From Clostridium sp. 27_14 (GTDB lineage: Bacteria; Bacillota; Clostridia; TANB77; CAG-508): a stretch of 29,119 bases of DNA. The notes beneath the pieces were generated by a model, which was not told the origin of the DNA, ran no database searches, and saw only the letters and a program-made list of their open reading frames with translations. Position 1 is the stretch's first letter. Each line of letters opens with the position of its first letter. The position numbers were made by a program, and so were the translations under genes. The stretch lies in NCBI GenBank assembly GCA_001916035.1, contig MNRQ01000029.1, positions 11,439 through 40,557 on the forward strand, in the 5' to 3' direction. Of the stretch, positions 25,099-29,119 are shown one piece after another.

Positions 25099-25392
25099 AT
25101 GCTTGAATTTAAAACTATTGAAGAACTGAAACCTAATCCTAAACTTTTAGAACTAATTAAAGCCTATACTTATAAAACTAAAAAAGGAAAAGTTAAAGTT
25201 CTTCTAAATACTAATTTACAGTTTATTGAACCAACTGAATATCTAATTACATATCCCATTACTCTTAATATACTTGAATATAAAGTAAATGAAATTAGTA
25301 ATAAACCATTCTACATTAAAGAATATAAGCAAAAATATAACTTAAAAGAAGTAGAAAGAATAATTCAAAATGCAACTTTTGACCTCAATTAG
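25099..25392 (+). CDS. Unknown 97-aa protein at the start of the mobile segment
   Basis: I do not recognise this 97-aa protein. It begins MLEFKTIEELKPNPK, has a strand-rich middle (KGKVKVLLNTNLQFIEP, then YLITYPITLNILEYKV) and a Lys/Glu-rich helical end. There is no signal or membrane segment. The ATG is preceded by GGAAGGAGG at good spacing; the frame is open further upstream to the tRNA terminator, but no start there has comparable support. It lies between tRNA-Thr and the recombinase leader on the same strand as the recombinase. It could be an element-borne accessory or directionality factor, but nothing in the sequence shows that. Confidence 0.6.
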   Translation: MLEFKTIEELKPNPKLLELIKAYTYKTKKGKVKVLLNTNLQFIEPTEYLITYPITLNILEYKVNEISNKPFYIKEYKQKYNLKEVERIIQNATFDLN

Positions 25393-25402
25393 CAAATATA
25401 AA

Positions 25403-25552
25403 TGAGAAATATTTAAAATTAGACTTCGTAAAACCCACTTTATTTGAGGAAACTAATGAGAAATATTAAAAAAAATTAAATTTTTTTCAAATTTAGGGTT
25501 TACTTTTGGCGTTTGAGTGAGGAAACATATGAGAGGTATTTAATATTTCTCA
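25403..25552 (+). repeat. Repeated TGAGAAATATT motifs and dyad in the recombinase leader
   Basis: The 11-mer TGAGAAATATT occurs at 25403-25413 and 25457-25467, a variant TGAGAGGTATT at 25530-25540, and an inverted copy AATATTTCTCA at 25542-25552. The last two face each other across one base as a dyad just before the recombinase ribosome site. Copies two and three are each preceded by TGAGGAAAC (25445, 25518), so a 23-base unit repeats at a 73-base interval with four mismatches. GTAAAACCC (25428) and GGGTTTAC (25496-25503) can also pair around copy two. Confidence 0.7.
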
Positions 25553-25576
25553 AAATTTAAGGAAAGGAGGAAAATT

Positions 25577-27352
25577 ATGAGATGTGGAGTTTATGTAAGA
25601 GTGTCTACTGATGACCAAAGAGATAATGGTTATTCTATTGATTCACAACTTAGAATGATTAAAGAATATTGTGAAAAGAATGATTATGATATAGTATATA
25701 TTTATAATGACGCAGGGCATTCTGGAAAGGATTTAATGAGACCTGAAATGCAAAGACTACTTAAAGACATTAAATCAAAGAAAATTGATAAGTTAGTTGC
25801 AATAAAGGTAGATAGATTAACTAGAAACAACTATGATGGATTTTGGCTACTTAATTACTGTGAAGAACACGATGTTAAGATTGAATTAATACTTGAACCT
25901 TACGATGTATCTACTGCTAATGGCGAAATGATATTTGGTATGAATTTAGTATTTGGTCAACGTGAAAGAAAAGAAATTGGAGCGAGAACTAAACGTGCTA
26001 TGGAAGAAATGGCTTTAGAAAAAATACACCCTAGTAAGGCACCTTATGGCTATATTAGAAATAAAGATACTGGTCATTTAGAAGTAGAACCTATTGAAGC
26101 ACAAGTTGTAAAATAAAAAAGGACAATCAACTAGAAATATTGCAACCATTATGAAAGATAATAACGCTTATTTAAAACGAGGAAAATGGGCATCAGATAG
26201 AGTTTATAAGATACTAACTAATTCTATTTATATTGGTGTATTATTGGTGTATTTGAGTATGGAAAGTATAAAAGAAAGCCACAAGATGTTTTAAGAGTTG
26301 AAAATTATTGTGAGTCAATCATTGATATAAATACTTGGAACACGACAAGAGCAAATCTAGAAAAGAATAAACATCCAAACTACGGAGAGCATATTCATTT
26401 ATTTGCAGGATTAGTAAAATGTCCAATATGTAATGAGATACTTGCTGCTAGTGAATCATTTAAAACTTATAAAGGTAATACCAAAGTTTACTACCATTTA
26501 AGATGTAAAAATACTAGTTGCAAAGGCTATGGTTATCATTATAATTCAGATAAAATTGAAGATAAATTAAAAAGAATTTTAAATGAATTAACTAGATTTA
26601 TGTATGATAATTCTAATGAAATAATTACTTGTAGTTCTACTAAAAGTAAAGAAGTAAAAGAAATAGAAAAAGCCATTGAAAAGTTAAAAGTTCAAGAAAA
26701 AAGATTAGTAGATTTATATTTAAGTTCTACTTTAGATGTAGAAACAATTAATCATAAAAATGATGTTATTAAAAAAGAAATTGATAAACTAACTAAAAAG
26801 AAAACTACTCTTGATCCAGATAATGACTTTTAAGAATACACAGTAGAACTTCTTAAAAAGTTAGATTATGAAGAAGATAATGGAGATTTTATCTTTAAAA
26901 ACAATTTAAGTTTTACTTATTTGTTTGATAGTTTAAATAGAAAAGCACAAAAAGAATTAATTAATAGATTAATATCTTCAATAGAAATAACAAGAGATAA
27001 TAAATTCAATATTGAGATAAAAAGCATCAAATTTACAGAAGAATTTATCTCAAAAAGTACACAAGATTATATTGATTATTTAAATGAATTACTGGCTGAT
27101 AACAACATTGGCATAACCTATAAAGAACAAATTAATAAAGAAAAATTATTAGAATTAGAAAATGATTATACAATTATGTCATTAGTAAAAACGGAAAACA
27201 ATCAATATACCGAAGAAGAATTAAACAATTATTTTGACTTGATGAAAGAACATTTCTATGTAGATGGAATAATAAATTGTCCCTATATTGAAGGCAATAA
27301 TATAGTTGATACTTTAATTCTAATACCAAAAACTGAACTAATAAATGTTTAA
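25577..27352 (+). pseudogene. Large serine recombinase, disrupted
   Basis: The intact N-terminus (25577-26116) has the resolvase-type catalytic domain: Ser10 in YVRVSTDDQ, SIDSQ, AGHSGKDL, and DRLTRN. Three lesions follow. Near 26110-26117 several codons of the recombinase domain appear deleted, shifting frame into an immediate stop; the continuation KKGQSTRNIATIM is read one frame over. At 26231-26252 an 11-bp tandem duplication shifts frame again. Removing one copy restores YIGVFEYGKY, and that frame runs through the zinc ribbon (CPICN and CKNTSC) into the coiled coil. At 26831-26833 an in-frame TAA interrupts it; the same frame continues to 27352. GGAAAGGAGG precedes the ATG. Unlike a simple fragment, every domain is represented, so loss of function looks recent. 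Confidence 0.9.
26231..26252 (+). repeat. 11-bp tandem duplication in the recombinase pseudogene
   Basis: TATTGGTGTAT occurs twice in direct contact (26231-26241 and 26242-26252). Deleting either copy restores the reading frame from the recombinase domain into the zinc-ribbon region. Confidence 0.9.
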
Positions 27353-27377
27353 AAATTAAGAAAGGAATGATAAAAAT

Positions 27378-27734
27378 ATGGAAATAAAATATACAAGAAA
27401 AGGAGATTATTTATTACCAAATTTATATTTAGAAAAGGATGAAGAATGTGGAAGAATTGGCAAATATGGAATATCAAGATTACACTTTATTGCTCAAAAT
27501 AAACAAGCACTTTATGAAACACTTTTAATGACAAATAAACTTACTCATCATCTTCTTTTAGTCAGTGATTCTTGCGAAAGTTTATACAAAATACTAATGG
27601 ATGATTATATTAAAAATGATGAAAGATTGCCTGAAAAAAATAAAGAATTAAATCCATTAGAATGGACAAAGTTAATGAATAATTACAAGAATATGGCTGA
27701 AGAAATTGTCTTAAATGAATATGTTTTTGTGTAA
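27378..27734 (+). CDS. tnpV: TnpV-family transposon protein
   Basis: This 118-aa protein matches the TnpV family of Tn4451-like elements. It opens IKYTRKGDYLLPNLYL, continues GRIGKYGISRLHFI with the conserved Gly-Lys-Tyr-Gly, then helices around QALYETLLMTNKL, and closes with the family hallmark LEWTKLMNNYKNMAEEIVLNE. TnpV is small and soluble, of uncertain function; an accessory or excision role is usually supposed. AAAGGAATG precedes the ATG, 25 bases after the recombinase end. The frame is intact although the recombinase is broken. A strong hairpin terminator follows. Confidence 0.88.
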   Translation: MEIKYTRKGDYLLPNLYLEKDEECGRIGKYGISRLHFIAQNKQALYETLLMTNKLTHHLLLVSDSCESLYKILMDDYIKNDERLPEKNKELNPLEWTKLMNNYKNMAEEIVLNEYVFV

Positions 27735-27744
27735 ATAATCTTTA

Positions 27745-27786
27745 AAAAAGAGGAAAAAATTATCAAAATAATTTAATCCTCTTTTT
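27745..27786. terminator. Bidirectional terminator between tnpV and the methyltransferase
   Basis: AAAAAGAGGA (27745-27754) pairs with TCCTCTTTTT (27777-27786), and the interior AAATTAT/ATAATTT extends the stem. Both strands end in T-runs, so it can stop the tnpV transcript and the convergent methyltransferase transcript. Confidence 0.85.
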
Positions 27787-27798
27787 ATATTTTTTAGA

Positions 27799-27875
27799 GT
27801 ATGGGAGTAAAAGTCGTGTCTAGCCAGCACTGAATTTATACTCCCGCATAAATTCTACTATGGGAATTCCCATAC
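27799..27875. other. Highly structured intergenic segment (possible pseudoknot RNA or recombination site)
   Basis: GAATTTAT/ATAAATTC (27832-27839, 27848-27855) is a perfect 8-bp stem with loop ACTCCCGC. The loop bases ACTCCC are complementary to GGGAGT at 27803-27808, giving a pseudoknot-type pairing. TATGGGAATTCCCATA (27859-27874) is a perfect 16-bp palindrome, and GTATGGGA (27799-27806) can alternatively pair with TCCCATAC (27868-27875). It lies in the 3' region of the minus-strand methyltransferase transcript, before the shared terminator. It does not look like coding sequence. Confidence 0.6.
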
Positions 27876-27878
27876 CCT

Positions 27879-28523
27879 TTACTTTTTTCTAACACAAACT
27901 CTATATAATCTTTTTTCTAATTTATATCTTGTCATTATTTCTTCATTTAGATATTCGATATCAAAATCTTTAAAGAAAAACTTAATGTCTTTTTCATCAA
28001 AAAATCTTTTTAATCTTTTATCCGATGTTTCATATAAATGATGTTCTATTTCATTACCTTGACCAGCACCGTGATTTACATCATTTACTGAATTAACTTG
28101 AAAAATTAAGCGTCCTCCAACAGTAAGAATGCGTCTTATTTCATTTAATAATTCAAATGTATCTTTTTCTTTAAAATAATGCAAACATAAATCAGCAATT
28201 ATTAGTTCAAACGAATTATTATCAAATGGCATTCCATCAAGCATATTAAAACACTTAGTATCATACACTTCTGGAAAGTTTTTTTTAATATTATTAATTG
28301 CATTGCTAGATTGATCACAAGATATAACTTGTTTATTTTTGTTAATTAAATACAAAGTATCATTACCACTTCCGCACCCTAAATCCAAAATAGGAGTTGA
28401 GCAACTATCTATTATAGTTTCAAACTTATCCAACCAGTCGTCTAATTTTATTTCATTTCGTTCATATTTACTATGTATATTATCCCAATATTCTAAGGAA
28501 TTTTCCTTTTCATTAAATCCCAT
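27879..28523 (-). CDS. Class I SAM-dependent methyltransferase
   Basis: A 214-aa Rossmann-fold methyltransferase. Motif I is ILDLGCGSGND (residues 45-55), the acidic residue after strand 2 is in VISCDQSS, and MPFDNNSFELIIADLCLHY is motif IV with a typical SAM-enzyme spacing; RRILTVGGRLIFQV is the following strand. The N-terminal SLEYWDNIHSKY is common in small-molecule and unknown methyltransferases of this class. GGAG lies seven bases before the ATG. It is convergent to tnpV and follows the coiled-coil gene by a short gap. It may be cargo of the mobile element; the substrate is unknown, and a resistance function is possible but unsupported. Confidence 0.87.
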   Translation of the reverse strand: MGFNEKENSLEYWDNIHSKYERNEIKLDDWLDKFETIIDSCSTPILDLGCGSGNDTLYLINKNKQVISCDQSSNAINNIKKNFPEVYDTKCFNMLDGMPFDNNSFELIIADLCLHYFKEKDTFELLNEIRRILTVGGRLIFQVNSVNDVNHGAGQGNEIEHHLYETSDKRLKRFFDEKDIKFFFKDFDIEYLNEEIMTRYKLEKRLYRVCVRKK

Positions 28524-28602
28524 TTTGTATCTCCATAATAATTATTTCTTATTAAATCCTTCTTTAATTTTTTTACTCATTTCTTCTTTAAATTCAGGTG
28601 AG

Positions 28603-28959
28603 TTAAATATTCCTGCAAATAAAATCCTTAGTTGCATCTCCCATCATTGAATACATTGCAGAATTAGATAATTCTTTCTCTCTTTTTAATATTTCTTGTT
28701 CATTTTGAACTTTTATCTCTTCAATTTTTAATTGATGTTCTTTTTCTTTAGTTTCTATATCAAGTCTATGTTTTTCATTTAATGCTTCAATATCTATTTT
28801 ATGTTGTTTCATTAATTTTTCTATTTCGTGTTTATTATTAGTTTCAAGTGTATTAATTTCATTCTTACATTTCTTAATAGCAATTATTAAACTTCCAACA
28901 CCAGTAATAAGTGCAGGAACTATTGCTATAAGTAATTGTGTCCACAAATTTGCATTCAT
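28603..28959 (-). CDS. Membrane-anchored coiled-coil protein, possibly frameshifted
   Basis: As read, a 118-aa protein with one N-terminal transmembrane helix (about 7-28, LLIAIVPALITGVGSLII) followed by a long charged coiled coil rich in Lys, Glu and His. It has AGGAGG before the ATG and starts one base after the upstream stop codon, so translation is coupled. The end ICRNI is probably a frameshift product: a different frame from about 28630 continues FAGIFNSPEFKEEMSKK and stops at 28542, just before the methyltransferase ribosome site, which would fill the gap. Loss of two Ts in a T-rich run would explain it. Resemblance to phage-type accessory membrane proteins is only general. No function assigned. 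Confidence 0.7.
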   Translation of the reverse strand: MNANLWTQLLIAIVPALITGVGSLIIAIKKCKNEINTLETNNKHEIEKLMKQHKIDIEALNEKHRLDIETKEKEHQLKIEEIKVQNEQEILKREKELSNSAMYSMMGDATKDFICRNI

Positions 28960-28960
28960 T

Positions 28961-29119
28961 TTATGCCTCCTTTATTTCCATATTAGTAATATTATGATTA
29001 TCATCGCAAGTAAATAAAATATTGATTTTCTCTGATTCAAAATAATTAATTAAATCATCATCTAACAAATGAGTTATTGCAAATCTTTTTTCATTCTTAG
29101 TTAATTCATTTATAGGTAA
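28961..29119 (-). CDS. C-terminal end of an unknown protein
   Basis: The last 52 codons of a minus-strand gene that enters from the right edge, ending at a TAA at 28961-28963. The visible part (LPINELTKNEKRFAI, then LLDDDLINYFESEKI and a Cys/Asp/His segment FTCDDNHNI) is acidic with no membrane stretch. The stop lies one base before the coiled-coil start codon, and the downstream AGGAGG ribosome site overlaps its final codons, so the genes form one translational unit. Too little is visible to name it. Confidence 0.6.
   Translation of the reverse strand, partial: LPINELTKNEKRFAITHLLDDDLINYFESEKINILFTCDDNHNITNMEIKEA

Larger units (their letters stand above)
25099..27786 (+). mobile_element. 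Mobile-element remnant with large serine recombinase and TnpV (boundaries uncertain)
   Basis: A large serine recombinase pseudogene followed by an intact TnpV-family gene is the core arrangement of Tn4451/TnpX-like mobilisable elements. The coordinates cover only the genes and terminator I can tie to that core. The true left end probably lies between the tRNA terminator (25014) and the recombinase leader, and the right end may include the methyltransferase and beyond. I saw no duplicated target or copy of the tRNA 3' end within the window. Confidence 0.55.

Overview
The window is a strongly A+T-rich stretch of a Gram-positive (Firmicutes) chromosome, most likely from a gut-type member of the Clostridia. 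This rests on the base composition, the strong AGGAGG-type ribosome sites with frequent TTG/GTG starts, near-consensus sigma-A promoters (TTGACA-17-TATAAT type), and the gene set: miaB-mutS, a zinc-type L31, a TGS-uridine kinase fusion, an undecaprenol/diacylglycerol kinase, and a UPF0182 protein. I cannot name a genus.

Positions 1-24752 look like ordinary chromosomal backbone, almost all on the minus strand. Reading in the direction of transcription (right to left): ftsY and a large UPF0182 membrane protein; a small zinc-ribbon protein; tyrS with its own terminator; a cytoplasmic alpha-amylase, an exported membrane protein and dgkA; a tight operon of a class B penicillin-binding protein, two family-8 glycosyltransferases and two PlsC-type acyltransferases (cell-envelope and glycolipid theme); a small, relatively G+C-rich orphan gene with its own promoter; a TGS/uridine-kinase protein; a 62-aa membrane peptide behind a perfect promoter; rpmE with promoter and terminator; miaB, mutS and a 580-aa coiled-coil protein with an extreme acidic block and a basic tail; and the start of an ABC transporter ATPase cut by the window edge. 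One RluA-type pseudouridine synthase (8599-9468) runs the other way.

From 24897 the character changes. A tRNA-Thr(CGU) with its terminator is followed by a mobile-element remnant. It holds a 97-aa unknown protein, a repeat-rich leader, a large serine recombinase broken by two frameshifts and a stop codon, an intact TnpV-family gene, a bidirectional terminator and a short, highly structured region. Convergent to these on the minus strand lie a SAM-dependent methyltransferase, a membrane-anchored coiled-coil protein that may carry a frameshift, and the end of another unknown gene. Recombinase plus TnpV resembles the Tn4451/TnpX type of mobilisable element. I cannot fix either element boundary, and the right side runs off the window.

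The most unusual items are the pseudoknot-capable segment at 27799-27875, the repeated start-codon/dyad leader upstream of the recombinase (25391-25576), the alternative hairpins just after the tRNA, and the acidic/basic protein behind mutS. No gene-free stretch exceeds about 300 bases. The longest, 18880-19119, holds the tyrS terminator and otherwise shows only an A/T-rich imperfect palindrome. No rRNA or CRISPR array was seen.
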